Source of the DNA: Sphaerisporangium rhizosphaerae
GTDB taxonomy: Bacteria; Actinomycetota; Actinomycetes; Streptosporangiales; Streptosporangiaceae
Assembly: GCF_042665155.1 (NCBI RefSeq)
Contig: NZ_JBHTCG010000030.1
Span: 1-64,000, forward strand
DNA: 64,000 bases
Direction: 5' to 3'
The stretch's first letter is position 1. Every line of letters starts with the position of its first letter. Position numbers and translations under genes: made by a program. Of this stretch, positions 27,809 to 36,188 are shown piece after piece. Below the pieces are notes generated by a model. That model did no database searches. It was not told where the DNA came from and saw only the letters and a program-made list of their open reading frames with translations.

Positions 27809-30589
27809 TCACACGGGATAGGTCTGCTTCGACGCGTCCCGTACGCCCAGCGACAGCTCGGTCGGCAGGTCCGCGCGCCGCTTCACGTTGAGCTTGCGAT
27901 ACACCCGGGTGAGGTGCTGCTCCACCGTGCTGACCGTGATGAACAGGCGATCGCTGATCTCCCTGTTGGTGTAGCCGTACGCGGCCAGCGCGGCGACGCG
28001 CCGCTCGGCGTCGCTGAGCGCCGCCGCCTCTCCCAGGTCTTCGCCGCTGTCCTCCTCGCGCGGCTGCATCCGCGCGGACAGCGGACCGGCCTCGCACGCC
28101 TTGGCGATCTGCTTGGCCCGCCGGGCCATCAACCGGGCCCGGGTGATGTCGCCGAGCTCCTGATAGGCGTCGCTGAGGTCCGCGTACGCCCAGCCGAGCT
28201 CCAGCAGGTCGCCGGACCGCTGCAGCAGCGACATCGCCTCCTGCAGCCTCGCCGGCCGCTGCCGCAGCTCGGTGACCGACGCCAGCAGCCGCAACGCCCG
28301 TCCGTGCACCCGCGGGTGGGTGCCGCCAGGGATGGACAACTGCTCGGTGATCTTCTGCCGCGCCTCCTCGACCGCGCCTATCTGCAGGTACGTCCGGGCG
28401 ATCGCGCAACGCCAGTCCACGAGCGCGGGAATGTCGAGATCCCACTCGCGCAGTAGCTCACCGCACTCGTGGAAGTCGCTCAACGCCGCCCGCGTGCGAT
28501 TAGTGGCGAGGTAGTAGTCCCCTCTGGCCTGCAGGTAGAGCGGCCACAGCGTGGTCCGCGGCATGTCGCCGGGAACCCCCTGCTTGATGATCTCCGCCGC
28601 CTCGTCCGGATCTCCCATGGCGACGGTGGCCCGCAGCAGCACCATCAGCGGCAACCCGAGGATCACCCCCCAGCCCGTCCGCGACATCCCGCTCAAAGCC
28701 TGCCGCGCGTACCGCCGGGCCTCGCCCAGCTCACCGTGCTGCACGGCCAGCCACGACCGGATCCCGGCGATGGCGGCCGTCCACCGCGGGAACCCGCGCG
28801 CCGCCCCCTCGGCGCCGAGTGACTCACACCACCGCACCGCCTCCTGGTAACGCCCCGTGTGAGCCAGGGTGAACAGCGCGCCGAAGACCGCCTCCAGCTC
28901 CTCCTCGGCCAGGTTGCAGCTTTCCAGCAACTCCTGGGCGGCGCCGACGATGTCCTCCTCGACCTTGCCCAGCAGCAGGTTGCTCAGCGAGAATTCCCGG
29001 CCGTCCGTGCCGTCCTCCCCCGTCGGCCCGTCCGCCTCGCCCCCGGCGAAGATGGTGGGGAAGATCAACCGCACCCACTCCCGGGTGAAGGAGAGCCGGG
29101 AGTGCCCCCGGGACGGGGTGCCGTACGAGGGCGCCGTCCAGTCGTAGACCCCGGCCGCGCGGCGGGTCCGGCCGTGCCACAGCAGATACCTGCTGAGGGC
29201 GCGCACGTCCGCGGCGGCGAGCTGCCCGCGCCCGAACGCGTCCTCCAGCGGGGCCAGGAAGCGCAGCGCCGCGGCGGGCCGATGACACCAGTTCACCCGG
29301 GCCAGCTCGGTCAGCATCGCGGCCCTCGTCGCCTCGTCGTCACAGATGAGCCGGGCCAGCTCCAGACAACTGATCGCCCGGTCCTGGTCGTCATGCACGA
29401 GCGCCGCCTGGGCGGCCTCGCGCAGCACCGCCACCATCCACGGCTCCCCTTCGGCCGGAGTGGCCGGACTGGAGGCCAGCAGGTGGTCGGCGATGTCCCC
29501 CGGCTCGGCGCCGAGCTGGTACATGATCCGCGCCGCCCGCATGTGCATGACGGACTGACGGTCCGGGCTCAGATCCCGGAGGATGGCCTTGCGCATCGTC
29601 GGATGCCGGAACTGGCATCCCCGCAGCAGCCCCGCCCCGTCCAGCGCCTCCAGCGCGGGGAGCACATAGGCGGGCTTCACGCCGAGCAGTTGCGACACCG
29701 AACCGGTACTGGCCGAGCGCCCGAGCAGGGCGACGCCGCGGGCCGCGTCCAGGATCCGCGGATCCCATCGGTGCAAGCAGGACAGGACCGCCTGGTTCAG
29801 ATGGCGGCCGACGCCCGGCTGAGAGCCCTCCGGCGACCAGCCGGCCTGCGTCACGTCCCAGTAGTCCTGCACCATGGCGTGCAGGAGGAGGGGGTTGCCA
29901 CCGCTCAGCCGGTGGTACTCGGGGGCCAGCCGGGCGGCGGGCTCGGTGCCCAGCGTGTCCCGGAGAAGTTCCTCCACCCCCATCGGCGACAGCCCGGCGA
30001 TTCGCGCTTGTACGCAATTGGGTTGCCGGGTGAGCTCGGCGCTGAACAGGGAGTCCGCCGAGCGGCGCTGCGACAGCGAGGTCACGGCCACCAGCAGCGG
30101 AGCGTTCGCCATGCGCCGCTGGATGTAGAGCAGGGCCTGCAGGCTCGGGCCGTCCGCGTTGTGCACGTCGTCGACGGACAACAGGATCGGCTGTCGTTTG
30201 GCGAGCACCGCGAGGACCCCGCACAGCCGCGCCGCGACATGCGTGAGGTTCTGCCCGAGCGCCACCGGGTGGGGTACCCCGGTGATCCCGTTGATCAGTT
30301 CCGGGACCAGCGTCTGCTCCACCTCGTCGGCGAGCTCCTGAGGCAGCTCGGCGGAGCGGAACAACTGTCCGAGAGTCCCCAAGGGGAACATCCGTTCCGC
30401 CCGCGATCCGGCGCTTTTCATCAGGAGGAACCCGGCCGCGCCGGCCTCGTTGGCGCAGGCCTGCAGTAACGCACTCTTACCCGTGGCGCCGGAACCGGTT
30501 ATCAACATGGCTCCGCCGGTCCCGCCCAACGCCTTGCCTACAAGGCTGCGGAAGTTCGCCAGCGCCTCTGCACGTTCGATGAGCTGCAT
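27809..30589 (-). CDS. LuxR-family large ATP-binding (LAL) pathway regulator
   Basis: 926 residues. An N-terminal STAND-type ATPase has Walker A GSGATGKS (residues 32-39) and Walker B ILLSVDDVHNAD near 137. TPR-like helices fill the middle. A C-terminal LuxR helix-turn-helix reads LSDAERRVAALAAYGYTNREISDRLF and so on. Such proteins activate macrolide and macrolactam clusters. Codon 41, right after the Walker A motif, is TTA (30467-30469), so translation should depend on the bldA leucyl tRNA and tie the cluster to development. The CCCCTA motifs before other cluster genes are candidate targets. The upstream 2 kb contains no gene. Confidence 0.95.
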   Translation of the reverse strand: MQLIERAEALANFRSLVGKALGGTGGAMLITGSGATGKSALLQACANEAGAAGFLLMKSAGSRAERMFPLGTLGQLFRSAELPQELADEVEQTLVPELINGITGVPHPVALGQNLTHVAARLCGVLAVLAKRQPILLSVDDVHNADGPSLQALLYIQRRMANAPLLVAVTSLSQRRSADSLFSAELTRQPNCVQARIAGLSPMGVEELLRDTLGTEPAARLAPEYHRLSGGNPLLLHAMVQDYWDVTQAGWSPEGSQPGVGRHLNQAVLSCLHRWDPRILDAARGVALLGRSASTGSVSQLLGVKPAYVLPALEALDGAGLLRGCQFRHPTMRKAILRDLSPDRQSVMHMRAARIMYQLGAEPGDIADHLLASSPATPAEGEPWMVAVLREAAQAALVHDDQDRAISCLELARLICDDEATRAAMLTELARVNWCHRPAAALRFLAPLEDAFGRGQLAAADVRALSRYLLWHGRTRRAAGVYDWTAPSYGTPSRGHSRLSFTREWVRLIFPTIFAGGEADGPTGEDGTDGREFSLSNLLLGKVEEDIVGAAQELLESCNLAEEELEAVFGALFTLAHTGRYQEAVRWCESLGAEGAARGFPRWTAAIAGIRSWLAVQHGELGEARRYARQALSGMSRTGWGVILGLPLMVLLRATVAMGDPDEAAEIIKQGVPGDMPRTTLWPLYLQARGDYYLATNRTRAALSDFHECGELLREWDLDIPALVDWRCAIARTYLQIGAVEEARQKITEQLSIPGGTHPRVHGRALRLLASVTELRQRPARLQEAMSLLQRSGDLLELGWAYADLSDAYQELGDITRARLMARRAKQIAKACEAGPLSARMQPREEDSGEDLGEAAALSDAERRVAALAAYGYTNREISDRLFITVSTVEQHLTRVYRKLNVKRRADLPTELSLGVRDASKQTYPV

Positions 30590-31132
30590 GGCCCATGCCT
30601 CCAGCCGGCCACCCTAGGCGTCGTCTCGATCAGTTACTTTCTCTTTCCAGCGGATTTCAGCGGTCCCCTCGGCGTCCTTCGTCCGAGAGAAGGGTCTGCG
30701 GGGCAGGGTGACACGCGGGCGGCGCGAAAGTGTTCGGCCGCCCCGGTTCCGACGTCGGGCGCCCTGGTTCACACATCGGGACGCTTGTGCGCGGCATGGC
30801 CGTCGCGGAGGATGCATGGCGGGCCGTCGCGGGTTTTCCGCCGTTCCGGCGGCGACTCCGACCGGCCGCCGCGAGCTTGGTCTCGGCTATGAGGCATGCC
30901 GCCGACGCCACGGTCCCCTCGTCGGCGCGCCGCCCCCACCCGGTTGTGTCACGACGGTGTGGGGCAAGCCTCGATCCCCGCCAACACGTTCCGCCCGTGC
31001 CTCGCCGAGGGTGCGACACATTGCGCGCCCAGGTCATACGCCCCGATTCCTTGCCGTCTCTTCCCCGCACGTGCGTGCCCCCGCAATCCTCATCCTCACA
31101 GCATGTCATGCTGAAGGAAAGGCATAGAGTGC

Positions 31133-31150
31133 GATATTCCCCGGAGTATC
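31133..31150. promoter_or_regulatory. 18-bp imperfect palindrome
   Basis: gatattccccggagtatc is an inverted repeat of 8 bp on each side with a 2-bp centre and one mismatch. It lies in the gene-free region about 540 bp upstream of the LuxR regulator, 9 bp before the CTGTCAG array. An operator is plausible; the binding protein is unknown. Confidence 0.45.
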
Positions 31151-31159
31151 ACAGATCCA

Positions 31160-31211
31160 CTGTCAGCCACCCTGTCAGGAATCAGTCAGATAACATGATG
31201 CCGTCTGTCAG
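31160..31211. repeat. Helically phased CTGTCAG repeats
   Basis: CTGTCAG or CAGTCAG occurs at 31160, 31172, 31183 and 31205, intervals of 12, 11 and 22 bp. Heptamer direct repeats with about 11-bp spacing are the style of site bound by SARP-type activators. No SARP gene is in the window, so this is suggestive only. Confidence 0.45.
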
Positions 31212-31341
31212 GGCGGAGTCAGCAGCGGAGGACGATCCTCGGGGCGACGGGGGACTCGTGACTATACGTATTGATGACATCGCCAATTGTCGACGAACCG
31301 GACAACATGACGGCAGTATATGTTGATAGATCACTTCGCGA

Positions 31342-31359
31342 CCCCTAACGGCCCCCCTA
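31342..31359 (-). promoter_or_regulatory. CCCCTA pair upstream of the LuxR regulator
   Basis: Two CCCCTA motifs (31342-31347 and 31354-31359) 12 bp apart face the LuxR gene from about 755 bp upstream. The orientation matches the sites at 16701, 19604 and 24982. The distance is long for direct control, and the link is tentative. Confidence 0.3.
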
Positions 31360-32516
31360 TTTCCACGGCCCCGGCATGTTGCAAATATGTCTCATAACGG
31401 GCGATTTGCGTTCAGAGGTGGAACAGAGCGGGCAAGCGGCGAGGGTCGTTGCGGCAGTGCCGTCGGGCGTGGGCCATGCCGAGGCGCCGAACGTGGCGGA
31501 GAGCGCCGATCGCCAGATTTCCGCAGGTGGCGGTCTCCTGCGGCGACCGGCCGGTCCGGGCCTGACCGGTGTCCTCGCGAAAGGCGACCTGCGGAGGGGG
31601 TTCACCCCGGGGGTGTGGACACCGGCCGCCACGCGGGCGAGCAGCACCGTAGCGGGTCCCTGGCGGCCGGTCGCGGAGCCGTCACGGTGCACGGCGTCCG
31701 GAACGCCGCCGCCGGTCCCGCCGCCGGCCGGGCTCCCGTCGAGAGCCGGGGAGAGCGGGCCGAAGAAGTCGGGGGTGCACAGAGGAGCCGCTCTCTGTTC
31801 GCACCTTTTACCGTATTACGGGATAAATCACCCATAACCGTCCTCGACGGTCGCAGAAAGAGGTGATTCGCGGCGCCCGGCGACGCTCGGCGCACCTTCC
31901 CGGTCGCGGCCTCGGCGACCGGCCGCACGAGCCGCCACCGGCGCCCCGCGACGCTCGGCCGAAGCGGATGGACAAGAGGTCGCGGAACTCGCGGATGTCG
32001 TGAGCGACGAGCCGCCGCCGTAGCCGGACCGCGGCGCCCGTGTCCGGAACATACGGGGAGCGCTCTCCAAGAAGACCGGACACAAAGTGGCACACGCGCT
32101 CGCCGCCGGGAACACCTTTCAACGGCCGCGACCGGAAAACCCGGATCAGCGCGCACCGGAACCATTAAATGCGGTCAGGAAATCCAACGGGCATTGTTAA
32201 TGGCAGACCGATACCCACCGAATTGGCCGCGGAGCCTTTTCATCCCGCGATCAAACAGATCGCCGGTCACGGTGTGATCGCGCCCAGGTCACCTGAGGCA
32301 GGCCGAACAGGGGAAACGGCTCGGTCATCGTCGACAGGTCGTTCACCGGCCGAAGTCACCGTTGTCGATGGCGGCAGAAAGAGCGACGGGATATGGGCAC
32401 GCGTCATGAGAACGCGCGGAGCGCGAATGCACGTGCCACGAGCAGCCGTCGCATATCGAGGAGGTTCCACCCGTGCGTTCAGAAGATGAGCACGAGGTGA
32501 TGCACCTTGCCGGCTT

Positions 32517-32548
32517 GTGCGGCCCCTCCCTCGTCTGAGGGGCCGCAC
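32517..32548. terminator. Hairpin terminator after the GH30 xylanase gene
   Basis: A perfect 12-bp stem (GTGCGGCCCCTC with its complement) closes an 8-base loop 47 bp past the stop of the GH30 gene. There is no long U tract, which is usual in actinomycetes. Confidence 0.85.
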
Positions 32549-32594
32549 CCGTCCCTTCGCCGGTCGGGCGTCGGGGCATGGGTTCACCCGCCGG

Positions 32595-34307
32595 TCAGAC
32601 CACGGTGCAGGGGACGCCGTTGAGGGTGAAGGCGGTGGGTTCGGCGGTGTTTCCGGTGTGGGTGGCCTGGAAGCCGATCTCGACGGTGGCGCCGGGGGCG
32701 AGGGTGCCGTTGAAGTCGACGTTGCGGGCGCTGACCTGGCCGCTTGTGGGCGAGTAGGTGGCGTTCCAGCCTGAGGTGATGGCCTGGCCGGAGGGCAGGG
32801 TGAAGACCAGGGTCCAGCCGTTGATCGTCGAGGCCGTGGTGTTGGTGATGCTGATACTGGCGGTGAAGCCGTTGTTCCAGCTGTTCATGGTGTAGGCGAC
32901 CCGGGGTCCGGTGCCGCCGCCGGTGGGCGTCGGGGTGGGCGTCGGAGTCGGGGTGACGGTGGGCGTGGGCGTCGGGGTGGGGGTGGGTGAGGGGCCGCCG
33001 CCGGCGATGCTGGTCACGAAGGTGGTCATGCTGCGGGCGGGGAGGGTGACGGTGAGGGAGCCGTTGGACATGCTGGTCGCCGCCTGGGAGGCGAGGTTCC
33101 TGTTCGCGTCGCTCACCCAGGAGGAGACGCTGCTGGATGCGGTGGTGTTGGACAGGGTGAACTGCTGGCTCACCGCGGAGGTGTTCTTGTTGAGGGCGAC
33201 GATGACGACCGTGTCGCCGTTGCGGTAGGCCGAGACGTAGACGTTGGAGGCCGGGTTGGCGGTCGCGTCGATCCGCACGTATCCGGGGCGGACGAACCTG
33301 GCGAACTGCGCCATCATGGCGCCGCGCTTGCTGATCTGGCCGTCTTCGCGCATGGGGCCGTAGCTGCGCCGGATGGTCCACCAGACGTAGGTCTGGAACT
33401 CGGCGTCCACCATGGCGTGGTGGATGTGCTCCCCCACATCCAGCGCCTGGGGCCACAGGTCCCCCGAATCGGTGCTGTTGGGGTAGTAGACCTCGGTCAT
33501 CCAGAGTTCTTTGCCGGCGCCCTTCTGCTTGAACAGGGGGTAGGGGAAGTTGGAGTAGGAGGTGCCGTAGAGGTGGGCGCCGATGATGTCCACGTTGGCG
33601 AGAGCCGTGGCGTCGTTGAGGATCGGGTCCGACATGCTCTTGATGTACTGGAAGGACTCGGGCGCGATGACCCTGGTGCCGATCGAGCCGGCGTTCTCCC
33701 GCAGGAAGCGCACGATTTCGGCGCTGGTCCACCACGTCCAGTCCTGCGCGTAGTCGGGCTCGTTCTGCACCGAGATGGCGTACAGGTTCACCCCGTTGTT
33801 GCGCATGTAGGTGGTGAAGTCGTTCAGGTGCTTGGCGTAGGCGGCGTACGAACCGGACTTCAGGCGCTTGGCGTTGGTCTGGCTGCCGCGGGTGAAGGTC
33901 TCGGTCATACTGGCCGGCGGGTTCCACGGCGAGGCGAAGACCGTCGCCCCGAGCTCCACCGCGCGCTTCGCCGTCGCCAGGTCACGGCTCCAGTCCGACT
34001 GGTTCTCGTTGACGGGGATCCGCAGCACCGAGAACCCCAGCTTGCCATCGCCGTTGCCGAACGCCGTGTCCCGCTGGGCGGCCGTCAGGTCACCGATCCA
34101 CGCCGCGTGGGCCATGCCACCGAAACCCCGGATCGTCTGCCGCTGCGCCGCCGGATTGATGACCGCCGTGGCGGCCGCGGCCTCCGTGGCCCCCACGACC
34201 GACGCCGCGGCCGCGATGACCGGCACGGCCCCGATCGTCGTCAGGACGCTCCTCCGGCTCAGCGCCTTCCGCTCACCGCTCATGGGCTCGTTCTGATCCT
34301 GCGTCAT
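32595..34307 (-). CDS. Secreted GH30 glucuronoxylanase/xylanase with CBM2
   Basis: 570 residues. An N-terminal twin-arginine signal (SRRSVLTTIGAVPVIAAAAS, cleavage after ATEAAAA) is followed by a GH30 barrel. The acid/base Glu is in SVQNEPDY and the nucleophile Glu in LWMTEVYY; the C-terminal beta domain follows. A Thr-Pro linker (residues about 440-470) joins a family 2 carbohydrate-binding module beginning RVAYTMNSWNNGF, with conserved Trp residues and a C-terminal Cys. It should hydrolyse xylan outside the cell. AAAGGAG precedes the ATG. A LacI-type palindrome upstream suggests control by sugar. Whether it is the glucuronoxylan-specific subfamily 8 is likely but not proven. Confidence 0.93.
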   Translation of the reverse strand: MTQDQNEPMSGERKALSRRSVLTTIGAVPVIAAAASVVGATEAAAATAVINPAAQRQTIRGFGGMAHAAWIGDLTAAQRDTAFGNGDGKLGFSVLRIPVNENQSDWSRDLATAKRAVELGATVFASPWNPPASMTETFTRGSQTNAKRLKSGSYAAYAKHLNDFTTYMRNNGVNLYAISVQNEPDYAQDWTWWTSAEIVRFLRENAGSIGTRVIAPESFQYIKSMSDPILNDATALANVDIIGAHLYGTSYSNFPYPLFKQKGAGKELWMTEVYYPNSTDSGDLWPQALDVGEHIHHAMVDAEFQTYVWWTIRRSYGPMREDGQISKRGAMMAQFARFVRPGYVRIDATANPASNVYVSAYRNGDTVVIVALNKNTSAVSQQFTLSNTTASSSVSSWVSDANRNLASQAATSMSNGSLTVTLPARSMTTFVTSIAGGGPSPTPTPTPTPTVTPTPTPTPTPTGGGTGPRVAYTMNSWNNGFTASISITNTTASTINGWTLVFTLPSGQAITSGWNATYSPTSGQVSARNVDFNGTLAPGATVEIGFQATHTGNTAEPTAFTLNGVPCTVV

Positions 34308-34917
34308 GTCTTCTCCTTTGTGCTGTAGGCGCCGATCAGCGCCTTCTCGGTCCCGTTGGCCCCGGTCGGCGCCGGTCTCCGGCGTCGCCCAGCGGGCTGG
34401 ACCTTGATCGTGTTATCGATCACTTTTTCGACCGTGATCTACTTCGGTTAGATTGTTAGCGTTAACATTTCCTCGCGTGGACCGGCACGCGTGTGCGACG
34501 GGGATGCGGACCGCTCAGATGGTCGCGCGGGAGTGACACTCCAGCGGAGTGTGGTTCCGCCCTCGGCGGAAGGTCAAGCAGAGGCGGGCCCGCGAGCATT
34601 CGAACTGTGTGTATGTCGCGCCGAGCCGTGAAAGTTACAGCTCAGGCGTGCCGGGTCCCGCGCCCGCCTTCCTTGGAGGACACGTCGAACCGTTCGACCG
34701 GGTCACCTTCGGCCTCCTGGCCGTCGGCACCGACGACGGCCACGGCCACGGCCACGGCGGCGGGCCGAGCGTCAACGGCGCCCCCTTGCCGCCGTGCTGA
34801 ACGTCGGAACGGCGCGACCGCGCCCTGCCTGACATGACGTCGCGACCGAAGGCCGCCTCCGTCGAGCACGGCGTCGCCGGACGACCATGGGTTGACGAGG
34901 AGCGGCCGTATCCACCA
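34308..34917. other. Intergenic region between GH30 and GntR genes
   Basis: About 610 bp with no convincing gene. The part next to the GH30 gene is AT-richer and holds its promoter and the LacI-type operator (34454). The remainder (34480-34917) is GC-rich with short frames lacking bias or domains; I see nothing else in it. Confidence 0.6.
34454..34467. promoter_or_regulatory. LacI-family operator upstream of the GH30 xylanase
   Basis: TGTTAGCGTTAACA is a near-perfect palindrome of the form that actinobacterial LacI-type glycan repressors bind. It lies about 147 bp upstream of the xylanase ATG. A second AT-rich palindromic stretch (gtgttatcgatcac, 34410-34423) is nearer the gene. No LacI gene is in the window. 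Confidence 0.6.
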
Positions 34918-34945
34918 CCCTTTCACTATTCGAATAGTGAAAGGG
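34918..34945. promoter_or_regulatory. 28-bp perfect palindrome, probable GntR autoregulatory operator
   Basis: Fourteen bases (CCCTTTCACTATTC) are followed directly by their exact reverse complement. The right arm contains AAAGGG, the ribosome site of the GntR gene, so a bound repressor would cover the translation start region. Palindromes immediately before YtrA-type GntR genes are commonly self-regulatory operators. Confidence 0.75.
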
Positions 34946-34953
34946 TGTTTCAT

Positions 34954-35346
34954 GTGATCGAGTTCAACCTGGATCGCGGTTCGGGGGTTTCGACGTACCT
35001 GCAACTCGTTCACCAGGTCAAACAGGCGCTCCGGCTGGGTACGCTGCGGCCCGGCGACCAGTTGCCGACCGCCCGCGAGGTGGTCGAGAGCTTGGCCATC
35101 AATCCCAACACCGTGCTCAAGGCCTACCGGGAGCTGGAGCGCGAAGGGCTGGTCGAGGGGCGGCCAGGGATGGGGACGTTCGTCCGGCAGGGCATCGCGG
35201 GCGCGACCCTCGCCGAGCACACGCGGCTGCGGCGCGGTCTGCAGAAGTGGGTGCGCGACGCCCGCGCGGCCGGGCTCGACCAGGAGGACCTGCGGGCGCT
35301 GTTCGCCGTGGTCCTGGCCGACACCGCGAAGCAGGACGTGGCATGA
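34954..35346 (+). CDS. GntR-family regulator, YtrA type
   Basis: 130 residues from the GTG at 34954, eight bases after AAAGGG. The N-terminal winged helix-turn-helix reads LRPGDQLPTAREVVESLAINPNTVLKAYRELEREGLVE, and only a short helical tail follows, as in the YtrA subfamily. Members control the ABC transporter encoded in the same operon. Here the stop overlaps the ATG of the ATPase gene (ATGA). A start further upstream (34834) would read through the palindrome and is unlikely. Confidence 0.92.
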   Translation: MIEFNLDRGSGVSTYLQLVHQVKQALRLGTLRPGDQLPTAREVVESLAINPNTVLKAYRELEREGLVEGRPGMGTFVRQGIAGATLAEHTRLRRGLQKWVRDARAAGLDQEDLRALFAVVLADTAKQDVA

Positions 35347-36188
35347 GACCGGCGCTGGAGGTGACCGGGCTGGGGGTCCGCCACCGCCGTACGTGGGTGT
35401 TGCGCGACTGCTCGCTGTCCGTGCCCACCGGGCGCGTGGCGGCGCTGGTCGGGCCCAACGGCGCGGGCAAGACCACGCTCATGCACGCGGCCGTCGGCCT
35501 GCTGCGGCCCGCGCTGGGAAGCGTCCGCGTGGCGGGCGAGGCGGCGTTCGTGGCGCAGGACAAGCCGCTGTACGACGGCTTCACCGTCGCCGAGATGCTC
35601 GCCTTCGGCCGCCGGATGAACACCCGCTGGGACGCCGCCGCCGCTGCCGGCCGACTCGCCGGGCTGGGCATCCCGTTGGGCCGCAGGGTGAGCGGGCTGT
35701 CGGGCGGGCAGCAGGCGCAGGTGGCGGTCACCCTGGCGCTGGCCTGCCGGCCCGACCTGCTCGTGCTGGACGAACCGCTGGCCAACCTCGACCCCCTCGC
35801 CCGCCACGACGTGATGCGCTCGATCATGGCGGAGGTGTCCGGCCGGGAGCTGACCGTGCTGCTGTCCTCCCACGTCGTCTCCGACCTGGAGGACACGTGC
35901 GACTGGCTGGTCGTGCTGAACGAGGGTCGGCTGCAGGTCAGTGGCGACATCGACGAACTGCTCGACGGGCATCTCGTACTCACCGGGCCCGACGGGGCGT
36001 CGGCGGCGGGCACGCGCGTAGTGGGCGCGAACCGTACCGGCAGGCAGGTCAGCATGCTGGTCAGGGGCGCGCCCCCGCTCGATCCTCGCTGGCGGGCACG
36101 GCGCCCGGGGCTGGAGGAGCTCGTCATGGCCTACCTGCGCAGCCCCGAGTCGGCGGCGCTGCCGGGACTGACGGGGGTGGGCGTGTGA
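35343..36188 (+). CDS. ABC transporter ATP-binding protein
   Basis: 281 residues. Walker A is GPNGAGKTTL (about residue 40), the signature is LSGGQQAQV, Walker B is LLVLDEPLANLDP, and the switch His is in SSHVVSDLED. It belongs to the class paired with YtrA-type regulators and an integral permease, probably an exporter of lipids, antibiotics or peptides. It overlaps the GntR stop and the permease start by 4 bases each, so the three are one translationally coupled operon. Confidence 0.95.
   Translation: MRPALEVTGLGVRHRRTWVLRDCSLSVPTGRVAALVGPNGAGKTTLMHAAVGLLRPALGSVRVAGEAAFVAQDKPLYDGFTVAEMLAFGRRMNTRWDAAAAAGRLAGLGIPLGRRVSGLSGGQQAQVAVTLALACRPDLLVLDEPLANLDPLARHDVMRSIMAEVSGRELTVLLSSHVVSDLEDTCDWLVVLNEGRLQVSGDIDELLDGHLVLTGPDGASAAGTRVVGANRTGRQVSMLVRGAPPLDPRWRARRPGLEELVMAYLRSPESAALPGLTGVGV

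Larger units (their letters stand above)
30590..32516. other. About 1.9-kb interval without a convincing gene
   Basis: Several open frames exist on both strands here but none has actinomycete codon bias, a ribosome site or a recognisable domain. The interval is somewhat less GC-rich around 31,080-31,350 and 32,150-32,400. It contains the CCCCTA pair at 31342-31359, the palindrome at 31133 and the phased CTGTCAG repeats at 31160. It may be a long regulatory region of the LuxR gene, or a decayed remnant at the cluster boundary. Confidence 0.6.

Noticed and set aside
30657..31109. Minus-strand frame of 150 residues upstream of the LuxR gene
   Set aside because: No ribosome site, Arg/Gly-rich low-complexity sequence, no domain.
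31376..32165. Overlapping frames of 95-190 residues on both strands
   Set aside because: No codon bias, no ribosome site and no recognisable domain; overlapping frames on both strands are typical of GC-rich non-coding DNA.
34834..34953. Longer start for the GntR regulator
   Set aside because: It would translate through the 28-bp palindrome and its ribosome site. The GTG at 34954 has AAAGGG at proper distance and gives the normal YtrA-type length.
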